DNA of 64,000 bases from Aldehydirespirator sp965203575 (GTDB taxonomy: Bacteria > Actinomycetota > Acidimicrobiia > Acidimicrobiales > Aldehydirespiratoraceae): positions 124,001 to 188,000 of the forward strand of contig OZ241894.1 in assembly GCA_965203575.1 (NCBI GenBank), given 5' to 3'. A program made the translations under genes and the position numbers. The notes under the pieces are model-generated. The model searched no databases and was not told the DNA's origin. It worked only from the letters and a program-made list of their open reading frames with translations. Numbering within the stretch: the stretch's first letter is position 1; every line of letters begins with the position of its first letter. Shown piece after piece: positions 16,362 to 25,375 of this stretch.

Positions 16362-17738
16362 ATGAGCGACGTGTCAGCTGCCTTCGAAGCGACCGCGGTC
16401 AACCTTCGGGCCGGATCCTCCGGGTTCGTTCGCAGCCGGGTGACGACCCTCGGCGACCGCAGCGTGGTCGAGATCGACGCCCGCGGCGCCACCGATGAGC
16501 GCAGCGGGGCGCTGGCGCCGGCCGACGGCCAGAGCATGGCCGCCGCCGCGCGCCTGGCCCGCACGCAGCGGCTTCCGTTGCTGCTGAGGCTGGCCTCGTC
16601 GGGTGCCGACCTCACAGAGGGGGTCGACGCCCTGCACGGCTGGGCCACCGCGGCCACCGAGCTGGCTCGCTGCTCGGGGGTGGTGCCGGTGATCGTCGTG
16701 GCGGCCGGTCCCAACGTGTCCGGCCCGGCCCTGCTGCTGGGGCTGGCCGATTTCGTGGTGATGACCGCCGACGCCTACGCCTTCGTCGTCGGGCCGCGGA
16801 TGGTGGAGCACTTCACCGGGATGCCCGTCGACCGCGCCGACCTGGGCGGAGCTGAGACTCACGCCGTCCGGTCCGGGGTGGCGAGCTTCGTGGCCTCCAC
16901 CGACGCCGAGGCCGACGAGACCGCGGCCGAGCTTCTCAGCTACCTGCCGGACAGCAACGCCGTCGACCCGCCCGGCCGCACCTGCACCGATCCCGTCGAC
17001 CGGCCGGTGCCCGAGGCGTTCGACGTCCTGCCGGCCGAGTCGGGCGGGAGCTACGACGTGCGCGACGTGCTGGTGGCCGTCGCCGACGACGGCGTGCTGC
17101 TGGAGCCGCACCCCTTCTGGGGCGCCAACCTGGTCACCGCCTTCGCCTCCTTCGGCGGCCGGCCGGTGGGGATCGTGGCCAACCAGCCGCAGTCGCTGGC
17201 CGGGACGCTCGACATAACCGGTTCCCGCAAGGGGGCCCGCTTCGTGGCCTTCTGCGACGCCTTCAACCTCCCGCTCGTCACTTTCGTGGACACGTCCGGC
17301 TTCTACCCGGGCAAGGACCTCGAGTGGCGGGGCATGATCCGCTACGGCGCCCAGATGGCCTTCGCCTACGCCCGGGCCACCGTGCCGCGGGTGAACGTCA
17401 CCCTGCGCAAGTCCTACGGCGGCGCCTACATCGTCATGGACTCCAAGACGATGGGGAACGACCTGGCCCTGGCCTGGCCCACGGCCGAGATCGCGGTCAT
17501 GGGCGCCAAGGGAGCGGTGGGGATCCTCCACCGGTCGGCCACCGACGACGAGAGGGCGGAGCTGGAGACGGCCTACGAGCAGCGGCTGCTCAACCCGTAC
17601 ATCGCGGCCGAGCGGGGCGCCATCGACTCCGTGATCGAGCCCGCCGACACGAGGCGGGAGATTTGCGCCGCCCTGGATCTGCTGTCCGCCAAGCGGGAGC
17701 GCCTGCCGAAACGCCGCCACGACAACGCTCCCCTGTAA
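16362..17738 (+). CDS. Acyl-CoA carboxylase carboxyltransferase (beta) subunit-like protein
   Basis: 458 residues, shorter than the usual 510-540 of propionyl/acetyl-CoA carboxylase beta chains, mainly because the N-terminal domain is reduced. The C-terminal half is well conserved: PVGIVANQPQSLAGTLDI, KGARFVAFCDAFNLPLVTFV, DTSGFYPGKDLEWRGMIRYG, LRKSYGGAYIVMDSKTMGND and AVMGAKGAVGILHR. In this family the domain transfers carboxyl from carboxybiotin to an acyl-CoA. The oxyanion glycines of the N-terminal CoA site (GPNVSGPALLLGLADF) are recognisable though degenerate. No biotin carboxylase or BCCP gene lies nearby. It is 11 bp upstream of citrate synthase, suggesting cotranscription and a role in propionate or acetyl-CoA flux. 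Confidence 0.8.
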   Translation: MSDVSAAFEATAVNLRAGSSGFVRSRVTTLGDRSVVEIDARGATDERSGALAPADGQSMAAAARLARTQRLPLLLRLASSGADLTEGVDALHGWATAATELARCSGVVPVIVVAAGPNVSGPALLLGLADFVVMTADAYAFVVGPRMVEHFTGMPVDRADLGGAETHAVRSGVASFVASTDAEADETAAELLSYLPDSNAVDPPGRTCTDPVDRPVPEAFDVLPAESGGSYDVRDVLVAVADDGVLLEPHPFWGANLVTAFASFGGRPVGIVANQPQSLAGTLDITGSRKGARFVAFCDAFNLPLVTFVDTSGFYPGKDLEWRGMIRYGAQMAFAYARATVPRVNVTLRKSYGGAYIVMDSKTMGNDLALAWPTAEIAVMGAKGAVGILHRSATDDERAELETAYEQRLLNPYIAAERGAIDSVIEPADTRREICAALDLLSAKRERLPKRRHDNAPL

Positions 17739-17749
17739 TGTGATCTTCG

Positions 17750-19015
17750 ATGGGGGAAAGCGTCACGATCACCGACAACCGCACCGGCCAGTCGATCGAG
17801 GTCCCGATCGTCGACGGAGGAGTCGATTCGGTGGCCTGGCGGAAGCTGCTCGGAGGTGTCTGGTTCTTCGATCCGGGGCTGGCCACCACCGCGGCCACGT
17901 CCAGCGCGGTGGCCGAAATCGACGGCGAGGCCGGCATCCTGCGCTACCGCGGCTACCCCATCGAGCAGCTCGCCCAGCACAGCACGTTCCCGGAGGTCGC
18001 CTACCTGCTGGTGTACGGGGAGCTGCCCACGCAGCCCCAGCTCGACGAGTGGACCTACGACATAACGCGGCACACGTTCATCCACGAGAACTTCCGCAAG
18101 CGGATCTTCGACGCCTTCCACTACGACGCCCACCCGATGGGTCTGCTGACCTCGGGGGTGGCCGGCCTGTCCACCTTCTACCCCGAGGCCAAGTACATCT
18201 TCGACACCGACAACCGCCGGGCGCAGATCGTGCGGCTGATCGCCAAGATGCCGACGCTGGCCGCGGCGGCCTACCGGTTCTCGAGGGGCCTGCCGTTCAT
18301 CTTCCCCGACAACGCCGACGACTACCCGACCCGCTTCCTGAAGATGATGTTCGACATCGGCGGCGACTACGAGCCCGACCCGCCGCTGGTGCAGGCCATG
18401 CGGGTGCTGTTCATCCTGCACGCCGACCACGGCCAGAACTGCTCCACCACCGCGGCCCGGGTGGTCGGGTCGAGCCACGCCGACCCCTACACCGCCATCG
18501 CGGCCGGCTGCGCCGCCCTGTACGGGCCGCTGCACGGAGGGGCGAACGAGGCCGTGATCAACATGCTGACCCAGATCGGCTCCTACGAGGAGGTCGACAG
18601 CTTCATCGCCAGCGTGAAGCGGGGCGGGCACCGGCTGATGGGCTTCGGGCACCGCGTGTACAAGAACTACGACCCGAGGGCGATGATCATCAAGGCGGCC
18701 GCCCACGACGTGTTCAAGGTGATCGGCAAGAACCCGCTGCTCGACATCGCCCTCAAGCTCGAGGAGGTCGCGCTGGCCGACGACTACTTCGTGAGCCGGC
18801 GGCTGTACCCGAACGTGGACTTCTACTCGGGCCTGATCTACCAGGCGCTGGGCTTCCCCACGAACATGTTCACCGTGCTGTTCGCCATCGGCCGCACGCC
18901 GGGGTGGCTGGCCCACTGGAACGAGATGATCGAGCAGAATTCCCGCATCTATAGGCCCCGGCAGATCTACGTCGGCGCCCCGAAGCGCGACTACGTCCCG
19001 ATGAAGGACCGCTGA
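17750..19015 (+). CDS. gltA: Citrate synthase
   Basis: 421 residues, typical of bacterial type II hexameric citrate synthase. The catalytic set is present: His261 in LHGGANEAV, His301 in MGFGHRVYKNYDPRA and Asp357 in NVDFYSGLIYQALGFP. The N-terminal block ILRYRGYPIEQLAQHSTF and HADHGQNCSTTAARVVGSS are also standard. It condenses acetyl-CoA and oxaloacetate in the TCA cycle. It is probably cotranscribed with the carboxyltransferase gene 11 bp upstream and lies convergent with the quinone oxidoreductase/aceK operon. A 2-methylcitrate synthase activity cannot be excluded from sequence alone. Confidence 0.93.
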   Translation: MGESVTITDNRTGQSIEVPIVDGGVDSVAWRKLLGGVWFFDPGLATTAATSSAVAEIDGEAGILRYRGYPIEQLAQHSTFPEVAYLLVYGELPTQPQLDEWTYDITRHTFIHENFRKRIFDAFHYDAHPMGLLTSGVAGLSTFYPEAKYIFDTDNRRAQIVRLIAKMPTLAAAAYRFSRGLPFIFPDNADDYPTRFLKMMFDIGGDYEPDPPLVQAMRVLFILHADHGQNCSTTAARVVGSSHADPYTAIAAGCAALYGPLHGGANEAVINMLTQIGSYEEVDSFIASVKRGGHRLMGFGHRVYKNYDPRAMIIKAAAHDVFKVIGKNPLLDIALKLEEVALADDYFVSRRLYPNVDFYSGLIYQALGFPTNMFTVLFAIGRTPGWLAHWNEMIEQNSRIYRPRQIYVGAPKRDYVPMKDR

Positions 19016-19034
19016 GGGGGGACCTGGACGGCCG

Positions 19035-20018
19035 CTAGGCGGAGTTCACGTCGAGGACGATCTTGCCGGCGTTGAGGTTGGCCTCCATGCGCTCGTGGGC
19101 GGCGGGCGCGTCGGCCAGCGGGAAGCGGCTGTCGATCACGGGGGCCATCGCCCCGGCCGCGACGTGGGGCAGCATCTCGGCCGCGAACTGGCGGGTGACC
19201 GCGATCTTCTCCTCGATGGGGCGGGCCCGCAGGGTGGTGCCGATCAGGGCAGCCCGCTTGAGCATCAGCCCGGCCGGGTTGAACGGCACGGGCCCGCCGG
19301 CCATGGTACCGACCTGGATGATGCGTCCGTTGGTGCGCAGGCACGACACGTTGCGGGGCAGGTAGTCGCCGCCGACCACGTCGAGGACCACGTCCACGCC
19401 GGCGCCGCCGGTGGCCGACTTGACGGCCTCCACGAAGTCCTCGGAGGCGTAGTCGATCACGAGGTCGGCTCCGAGCGCTTCGCAGACGTGGTGCTTGCCG
19501 GCGGAGGCGGTGACCGCGATGCGGGCGCCCATGGCCTTGGCGATCTGTATGGACGCGGTGCCCACCCCGGAGGCTCCGGCGTGCACCAGCGCCCACCGGC
19601 CGGTGGTCAGCCCGCCCTGGCGGACGAGCGCGTCCCAGGCGGTGATGTACACCTCGGGGAAGGCACCGGCTGCGTCCAGCCCGAGAGCGTCGGGCACGGC
19701 CATGGCCTGGCGGTGGTGCACCACGACCCGCTCGGCGTAGCCGCCGCCCCCCACGATCCCCATGACCGCGTCGCCGACGGCGTGCTCGGCGACCCGCTCG
19801 CCGACCGCGGCCACCCGACCCGCGAACTCCAGGCCGGGAATCTCGTGCTCGGCGGGCGGTCCGGGGTAGAGGCCGCGGCGCTGCAGCGTGTCGGCCCGGT
19901 TCAGCGCCGAGGTCACGACGTCGACAAGGATCTCGGCGGGGCCGGGGACGGGGTCGGGCACTTCCTGGATGACCAGCACTTCGGGTCCGCCCTTGGCGGT
20001 CAGGACGACGGCTCGCAC
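19035..20018 (-). CDS. NAD(P)H:quinone oxidoreductase, zinc-free MDR (PIG3/QOR type)
   Basis: 327 residues. It matches the medium-chain dehydrogenase/reductase fold without zinc ligands: MRAVVLTAKGGPEVLVIQEV, SALNRADTLQRRGLYPGPP, the nucleotide loop VHAGASGVGTASIQIAKAMG and VLDVVGGDYLPRN. PIG3-like enzymes reduce quinones or enones with NADPH. It starts (GTG) 13 bp after the AceK stop and is the last gene of a chorismate mutase-aceK-QOR run. A functional link to isocitrate dehydrogenase regulation is not established; NADPH is the only evident common theme. Confidence 0.9.
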   Translation of the reverse strand: MRAVVLTAKGGPEVLVIQEVPDPVPGPAEILVDVVTSALNRADTLQRRGLYPGPPAEHEIPGLEFAGRVAAVGERVAEHAVGDAVMGIVGGGGYAERVVVHHRQAMAVPDALGLDAAGAFPEVYITAWDALVRQGGLTTGRWALVHAGASGVGTASIQIAKAMGARIAVTASAGKHHVCEALGADLVIDYASEDFVEAVKSATGGAGVDVVLDVVGGDYLPRNVSCLRTNGRIIQVGTMAGGPVPFNPAGLMLKRAALIGTTLRARPIEEKIAVTRQFAAEMLPHVAAGAMAPVIDSRFPLADAPAAHERMEANLNAGKIVLDVNSA

Positions 20019-20031
20019 GATGGTTCTCCGA

Positions 20032-21765
20032 TCAGGCTGTGTACTGGTGGTGCAGGCGCACCGAGGCCGGGTAGGGAAACAGGTCGGGGATGTCGCCGGC
20101 GCGGTTGCGCTGCTTCATCGACTCCCAGAAGTCGAGGGTGGCGATCTCGGGGTGGTGCTCGGCGAACACGGCGCCCACGATGGGCGGTGATCGCAGGTAG
20201 GTGGCGAACTCCTCGGGGAACACGTCGTCGGCGCCGACCGGGAACCAGGGCTGGTCGAGCATGTCGTCGAGGTCGTCGTCGGGCACGGGCAGGGCCCGGA
20301 AGTTCACCTCCGACAGCAGGGCCAGCTCGTCGTAGTCGTAGAACACCACCGAGCCGAGCCGGGTGACGCCGAAGTTCTTGGGGAACAGGTCGCCGGGGAA
20401 GATGTTGGCCGCGGCGAGGTCCTTGATGGCGTTGCCGTAGTCGATGGCGGCCGCAACGGCCCGGTCGGGGGCCATCTCGCGCAGGTACAGGTCGAGCGGG
20501 TAGACGCGGCGCTCCGTGTAGACGTGGCCCAGCACGACCTCGGTGTCGGTGACCGACACCGTGCGCGAGCAGTCGCGGCAGAGCTCGTCGAGGAGGTCGT
20601 CGTCGAAGCGGTCCCGGGCGAAGGTGAGGTTCTCGAACTCCTGGGCGTCGACGAGCCGGCCCATCCGGTCGTACCCGAACACGAGCCGGTAGCGGCGCTT
20701 CACGTCCTCGGGGGTGGTCCGCTTGCTGGGCGGGAACCGGTCCTTGATCACTTTGAACACGACGTCGAACGACGGCAGCGCGAACACGGCCATGACGGTG
20801 CCGGCCGCGCCCCGGGAGTGCTCGAACCGGGTGTTGGAGTGCTCCATGTGCCGGTACAGGGCGCGGAAGAGGTTGGTCTTGCCGTGCTGGGAGTACCCGA
20901 GCGATGTGTAGAGCTCGGCGACGGGCTTGACCGGCAGCATCGACTTGAGGAAGGCCACGACCGAGGCGGGACGGGACGACAGGACGTGCATGTAGGAGCG
21001 GGCGTAGCTGAACAGCCGGCTGGCGGCGGGCTCGGTGAGGAGGGCGGCGTCGACGCGCACGCCCGAGTCGTCGTGGACGATCGGCAGGATGCAGGGCGAC
21101 ACCCGGTTGAGCCAGCGCAGGCGGCCGACGAGGTAGGCGCCCTTCTGGCGGTAGAACACCGGGTCGAGCATGTCGATTGCGTCGAGGTCCCGCCATGTGC
21201 CGCCGAGGTAGCCGTCGATGCGGCCGGCGACGAGTGCGGCGTCGCGGGCGAGGTCGGCGAAGTGCGGGCCCAGCGGGCTGCGTTCGAGGACGGCTGCGAC
21301 CGCTTCGACGGTGGAGTCGTGCACGTTGATGCTGCTGTGCTCCGTTCCGGTGTCGTCGCTGGCGGGCAGGGAGGTGGGGCCGAGCCAGATGAACTCCAGT
21401 TCCCGGTCGAGGCCGACCACGCCGAACAGGCGCCTGGTGACGGAGTTGTAGAAGGTCTCGGCCAGCTCTAGGTCGCCCCGGTCGGTGAGGACCTCGACAT
21501 AGCGGCGCTGAGCGTCGATCCAGGCGTGTCGGGCGCCGGCGTCGGACAGCTGGGCGCGGCAGGCCTCGACGGTGTCGAGCACCGCGTCGGTGTGCAGGTT
21601 CAGGCGCTCGAAGGCGTCTTGGCGGTGTCCGTGCCAGTCGCCGGCGAGGAAGCGGCCCTCGGCTCGGGAGGTGACGGAGATGAAGTCGGTGTGGAAGGCC
21701 TCGAAACGCTCGTAGAGGATCCGGGCCAGTGCCTCGGGCGTGCCCGGCGGGCTGGTCCCGACCAC
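20032..21765 (-). CDS. aceK: Isocitrate dehydrogenase kinase/phosphatase
   Basis: 577 residues, the same length as the E. coli enzyme. The AceK kinase half has characteristic blocks: MLPVKPVAELYTSLGYSQHG, the ATP-site region VVFKVIKDRFPPSKRT, YDRMGRLVDAQEFENL with Asp366 (matching the catalytic Asp of the E. coli enzyme), IKDLAAANIFPGDLFPKNFG and VVFYDYDELALLSEVNFR. Known role: reversible phosphorylation of isocitrate dehydrogenase at the branch between TCA cycle and glyoxylate bypass. AceK is best known from proteobacteria; in actinobacteria it is not expected, so transfer or an overlooked lineage is possible. It lies 12 bp after chorismate mutase and near aconitase and citrate synthase, a fitting neighbourhood. 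No aceA or aceB is in the window. Confidence 0.93.
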   Translation of the reverse strand: MVGTSPPGTPEALARILYERFEAFHTDFISVTSRAEGRFLAGDWHGHRQDAFERLNLHTDAVLDTVEACRAQLSDAGARHAWIDAQRRYVEVLTDRGDLELAETFYNSVTRRLFGVVGLDRELEFIWLGPTSLPASDDTGTEHSSINVHDSTVEAVAAVLERSPLGPHFADLARDAALVAGRIDGYLGGTWRDLDAIDMLDPVFYRQKGAYLVGRLRWLNRVSPCILPIVHDDSGVRVDAALLTEPAASRLFSYARSYMHVLSSRPASVVAFLKSMLPVKPVAELYTSLGYSQHGKTNLFRALYRHMEHSNTRFEHSRGAAGTVMAVFALPSFDVVFKVIKDRFPPSKRTTPEDVKRRYRLVFGYDRMGRLVDAQEFENLTFARDRFDDDLLDELCRDCSRTVSVTDTEVVLGHVYTERRVYPLDLYLREMAPDRAVAAAIDYGNAIKDLAAANIFPGDLFPKNFGVTRLGSVVFYDYDELALLSEVNFRALPVPDDDLDDMLDQPWFPVGADDVFPEEFATYLRSPPIVGAVFAEHHPEIATLDFWESMKQRNRAGDIPDLFPYPASVRLHHQYTA

Positions 21766-21777
21766 AGCGGGCGCGCC

Positions 21778-22092
21778 TCAGCCGTCCGCGGCGGCGTCGT
21801 TGTCGCTGCGAGCCAACTCGTGCTCGCGTCTCACCTCGGCGAACACGAGCCGCAGGAACTTCTCGCTGAAGGCGGGGTCGAGGTCGACGGAGGCGGCCAC
21901 TTCCCGCAGCCGGACGATCTGCTCCGCCTCGCGCTCGGGGTCCGCGGCCGGCAGCCCGACGCGGGCCTTGTAGATCCCGACCTGCTTGGTGATCTTGAAC
22001 CTCTCGCCCAGCAGCATCACCAGCGAGGCGTCGATGTTGTCGATGCTCGACCGGTAGCCGGCCAGCGTCTCGTCCCCGGCACCCGCACTCAC
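21778..22092 (-). CDS. Chorismate mutase, AroQ type
   Basis: 104 residues, all-helical AroQ size. The pattern YRSSIDNIDASLVMLLGERF, then VGIYKARVGLPAADPEREA and EKFLRLVFAEVRREHELARS is that of the chorismate mutase fold, with the first-helix Arg and the K-(A)-R pair seen in the active site. It converts chorismate to prephenate for Phe/Tyr synthesis. The GTG start at 22092 follows a region of no recognised genes, so this is probably the first gene of the operon with aceK and the quinone oxidoreductase, an unexpected pairing. Confidence 0.85.
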   Translation of the reverse strand: MSAGAGDETLAGYRSSIDNIDASLVMLLGERFKITKQVGIYKARVGLPAADPEREAEQIVRLREVAASVDLDPAFSEKFLRLVFAEVRREHELARSDNDAAADG

Positions 22093-22236
22093 AGCCAGTC
22101 AAGCTATCGCCAGCGAGCCGACGACGGCCCCTCTAGGCGGGCTGTCCACAACATTCGGCGGTCGGGAATGCCGCGATCCCGTGCCTTGCAAGTCACGGAG
22201 ACAGAGGCACGACCGCGAAGGTTGGCGGGCACAGCA

Positions 22237-23775
22237 CTAGGCGACGGTGAACAGCGGCTCAGGCTCTGCTGGGCGCCGGCTGCCCTCACCATCCGGCGCC
22301 CCAACCTGAGCATTGTCCTGGGCCATTGCCGTGTCGGGCGGTCGAGCGGCCCGGCGCGGACGCTGATGCGGGGATCCGCGGACGGGCGGTGGATCAGGTG
22401 AGTGGGCGGGGCCGTGTCGGATGCGCTCGGGCGGTGCGATGGTGTACAGGCCTCGCCCGTCGGGTACTTCCCGCCAGCCATGGTGATGCACCTTCTGGTG
22501 GCACACCCAACACAGCAGCATCATGTTGTCGATGTCGGTCCGCCCTCCTTGCGACACCGGCTCTCTGTGATGACCATCGCAGATCCACATGTCGGCGCCA
22601 CAGCCCCCGCAAGCTCCATAGAGGGCCCGCAACGCATTCATCTGAGCCTTGGTGGCGCGCCGCTTGGCGTGTCCGTGCCATAACGGCACCCCCTCACTGC
22701 TGAACACAACCCCCTTGATGCGCGCGTTGCAGAAATGCTCCTCGAGCACGCTCGGGGGGATGATCCCGCCCCCGGCGACCTCAGCGAAGGCGTCGGTGCC
22801 GTCGGCACTTAGATGTTGCACGATGGTGATGTCAGCCGACACCCGGCCACATCCGCACCCGCCACCAGCCCCGTTGCCAGCCTTACTGGCGTTGCCGACC
22901 CCGTTGGCACCACCCACGGCGCCGGCGTTACCGAACCCGTTGCCGACGCTGTTGGCGCCATCAGAATTGCCGACGTCGCTGATCTCGCTGGCACCACCCA
23001 CGACGCTGCCACTGTTGGCGCCGTTCAGGTTGTTGCCGGCGCTGACCGCTCTGGTGTAGATGCTGCCGTGTGAGGTCAACGTGTCAAGGGCGTCGGCCAT
23101 TCGCTGGTCGAGGCTGCGCTTCTCACCCCCAGGACTGTGGAGGTCCAAGCGGCGCAGTCGCTCAGCCTCCTGCACGAACCGCTTGCGCACCTTGGCACCG
23201 GTCACCGGGTCCAACTCGCCCCGCAGGTGCACCATCCCGTCGTCTCCGTCCCAGAAGCTCAGGCGCCTCCGACGCCGCTGTCGCCGATAGACGCCCTCCG
23301 CGTCGTTAGGTCGGCGCTGCGCGGCCCACCGGCCCGCCTCTCGCGTTAGCTGCTCGGGCGACAACACCGCAGCCTTCTGCAACAACTCCGAGTCCTGCTC
23401 GACCTGCTCGGCGCTGGTCCTCTCCGAGGTGCCAGAAAGCACCTTGGCATTGGCAATGGAGATGTCGCCGCTCTCCACCGCGTCGCGCACCGAAGGCAGC
23501 GACTCCAATTGCTTGGCCACCTTCACCTGCCCCGCCGCGTCGCGCCGGGACAACCCCACAGCCTGCGCCAGCACCCCCACACCCGAATCGCCGTGTCGCT
23601 CCCGCACCGCTACCCCGGCAGCCGTATCAGCCTGCAGCACCGCCAACTGCCCGCCGAAGGTCTTGCACTCTCCAAGAAGTGCCCGCAGATCCGAAGTCGG
23701 AGTTGCGGGATCGCTAGCCAGCCGGATCAACTCCGCCAGTCCCGCCCGCACTCGCCGTGCCGTGTCCATAACCAT
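22237..23775 (-). CDS. DUF222 (13E12-type) HNH endonuclease-like protein with Gly/Asn insert
   Basis: 512 residues. The N-terminal two thirds are DUF222-like helical sequence (VLQADTAAGVAVRERHGDSG, SRRDAAGQVKVAKQLESLPS, ISIANAKVLSG), and the C-terminal part has the HNH site with two CxxC-type pairs: GACGGCGADMWICDGHHREP and DNMMLLCWVCHQKVHHHGW. Between residues about 250 and 310 lies a low-complexity Gly/Asn/Ala insert built from GN-x-G and GAN-x-V units, ending GGGCGCG. These proteins are multicopy in actinobacteria and act as, or derive from, homing-type nucleases; activity is untested. The insert is unusual and likely a flexible repeat expansion. It is not cotranscribed with neighbours. 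Confidence 0.88.
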   Translation of the reverse strand: MVMDTARRVRAGLAELIRLASDPATPTSDLRALLGECKTFGGQLAVLQADTAAGVAVRERHGDSGVGVLAQAVGLSRRDAAGQVKVAKQLESLPSVRDAVESGDISIANAKVLSGTSERTSAEQVEQDSELLQKAAVLSPEQLTREAGRWAAQRRPNDAEGVYRRQRRRRRLSFWDGDDGMVHLRGELDPVTGAKVRKRFVQEAERLRRLDLHSPGGEKRSLDQRMADALDTLTSHGSIYTRAVSAGNNLNGANSGSVVGGASEISDVGNSDGANSVGNGFGNAGAVGGANGVGNASKAGNGAGGGCGCGRVSADITIVQHLSADGTDAFAEVAGGGIIPPSVLEEHFCNARIKGVVFSSEGVPLWHGHAKRRATKAQMNALRALYGACGGCGADMWICDGHHREPVSQGGRTDIDNMMLLCWVCHQKVHHHGWREVPDGRGLYTIAPPERIRHGPAHSPDPPPVRGSPHQRPRRAARPPDTAMAQDNAQVGAPDGEGSRRPAEPEPLFTVA

Positions 23776-23923
23776 GCGAACATCTTGCCAGAGGGGTGTG
23801 ACATCTATCAGCCATATCCAAGATAATCTGAGTTAAATCACTATATTTAGGTTCGCCCGGGTTGCTGCCCTCCGCCGAGGCAGCACCAAGCCGGTCAACG
23901 AACTAGCCGCCCCGGCGACGGGG

Positions 23924-24523
23924 TCAGGCGTTGGTGGCTATTCGGTAGAGCTCGCCTACTAGGTCGTCGTAGCGGCCGGTGGCCAGGGTGATGGCGTAGG
24001 CCGCGCCTACCGCGCCGCCCACTGCGGTCACGGGCAGGCGGTCGAGGAACCGCTTGGTGGCGGGCAGGGCGTGGGGCAGCACGGCCAGCAGCAGGGCGGG
24101 CAGCAGAGCCCCCGCCATGTACACGAGCATCAGACCGAGCGTGCGAGCGGCCTCGGTGTCGGTGTTGTCGAGGATCTCGCCCAGCTTGGGACCTACGCAC
24201 GGCCGCCACAGCCATCCGGCCAGCGCGCCCGCCGCTGCGCCGGCTCCCGTCGCCGACAGCGACAGCGGCCCCTTGGCGAGATAGGCGATCACGAAGACCC
24301 CTGCGGCCAGCACCGCGGCCACCGGCACGGCCGCACCGCTCAACTCCACATTCCAGTGGCCGGCGGCCCGAGCCCAGGTCAGCAGCGCGGCGCCTATCAC
24401 ATACAGCAGCGCCACCGTCAGCCGGGCCTTGCGGGCCACGAGCACCAGCGCCACCGCGGGCACGAGCATCACCAGCGTGCACGCCACGCCGATGGCGCCG
24501 ACCCCCTCGAGGAACGTGTCCAT
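23924..24523 (-). CDS. CcdA/DsbD-like membrane thiol-disulfide transporter (divergent)
   Basis: 199 residues with six hydrophobic helices. The segment WLWRPCVGPKLGEILDNT matches the second cysteine motif of CcdA/DsbD membrane domains (RPCVGP), and Cys16 in GVACTLVMLVPAVAL can serve as the first redox cysteine, although its surroundings deviate from the normal S/T-PCVLPL. Family role: moving electrons from cytoplasmic thioredoxin to extracytoplasmic redox proteins. It is 30 bp downstream of a TlpA-like gene on the same strand. Together they resemble a split DipZ/DsbD system. Confidence in the exact function is moderate because of the divergent first motif. Confidence 0.7.
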   Translation of the reverse strand: MDTFLEGVGAIGVACTLVMLVPAVALVLVARKARLTVALLYVIGAALLTWARAAGHWNVELSGAAVPVAAVLAAGVFVIAYLAKGPLSLSATGAGAAAGALAGWLWRPCVGPKLGEILDNTDTEAARTLGLMLVYMAGALLPALLLAVLPHALPATKRFLDRLPVTAVGGAVGAAYAITLATGRYDDLVGELYRIATNA

Positions 24524-24553
24524 CGCGATCAGCCGCTCCTGTTACCGATCCGG

Positions 24554-25369
24554 TCAGGCCTGGGCCAGCAGCTGCTCGACCGTCTCGTGCAGCTTCTCGT
24601 AGGTGGCCCGGCCGTCGCCGGTGCGGTCGAAGCGAATCTGGTTGTCGCCGTCGATCACGTACACCCGGGGCCAGTAGCCGATGTTGCCGGGCTGCCAGCG
24701 GTGGAAGTTGCGCTTGTCGGTGTCGAGGGCGATGGGCCAGACGACGCCGAGGTCGGCCGAGGCCTCGATGATGTTGTCCACGTCGGCCTCGTAGGAGAAC
24801 TCCGGCGAGTGCACGCCCACGATCTCCACACCCTGGTCGCGGAAGTCGGTGTAGAGCTGGCTGAGAGCGTCGAGGGTGTTCTTGCAGTTTCGGCACCCGA
24901 ACGTCCAGAACTGCACCACCGTGAGCTTGTTGGCGGCCCGGATCTCCTCCAGCGACATGGCGTCGGTGTTGAGCCAGCCGTCGAGGCCGGTCAGGGTGTC
25001 GGCCACACCCAGCACCTCAATGGGCTCGGGAGGGACGGTGGTGGTGGCCACGGTGACCTCCGGGGCAGTGGTCTCGGGGACCTCGGTGAGGGGGTCTGCC
25101 GGCTCGTAAGCCCGGTCGACGGAGTCCGTGCGATCGACAACCGCCGTCCCGGGGTCGTCAGCGGCCGCAACTGTGGTCTCCGCCGCGGCCGCAGTGGTAG
25201 AGGTTGCGTCTTGGTCGGCGGTTGTAGCGGCTGCCGCTTGGTCGTCGACGGTTGCGAGGCCGGCCGCCAGGTTATCGCCCGCGTCGCTGCGCACCGCCGT
25301 CCAGACGATGGCGGCCACCCCAGCCGCCAGCACGGCCAGCGCCGCACATCTCACGAAGGAGGGTCGCAT
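24554..25369 (-). CDS. Membrane-anchored TlpA/thioredoxin-like protein
   Basis: 271 residues. N-terminal anchor: MRPSFVRCAALAVLAAGVAA. It is followed by an Ala/Thr/Val-rich disordered linker to about residue 115 and then a thioredoxin-fold domain with the CxxC site in TVVQFWTFGCRNCKNTLDAL. Later blocks VEIVGVHSPEFSYEADVDN, NFHRWQPGNIGYWPRVYVID and a KLHETVEQLLAQ end are those of DipZ/TlpA-type redoxins. It acts outside the membrane, probably reduced by the CcdA-like protein downstream. It starts only 6 bp from the truncated MazF-like gene on the other strand, so the two share a promoter region. Confidence 0.87.
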   Translation of the reverse strand: MRPSFVRCAALAVLAAGVAAIVWTAVRSDAGDNLAAGLATVDDQAAAATTADQDATSTTAAAAETTVAAADDPGTAVVDRTDSVDRAYEPADPLTEVPETTAPEVTVATTTVPPEPIEVLGVADTLTGLDGWLNTDAMSLEEIRAANKLTVVQFWTFGCRNCKNTLDALSQLYTDFRDQGVEIVGVHSPEFSYEADVDNIIEASADLGVVWPIALDTDKRNFHRWQPGNIGYWPRVYVIDGDNQIRFDRTGDGRATYEKLHETVEQLLAQA

Positions 25370-25375
25370 CGCACC

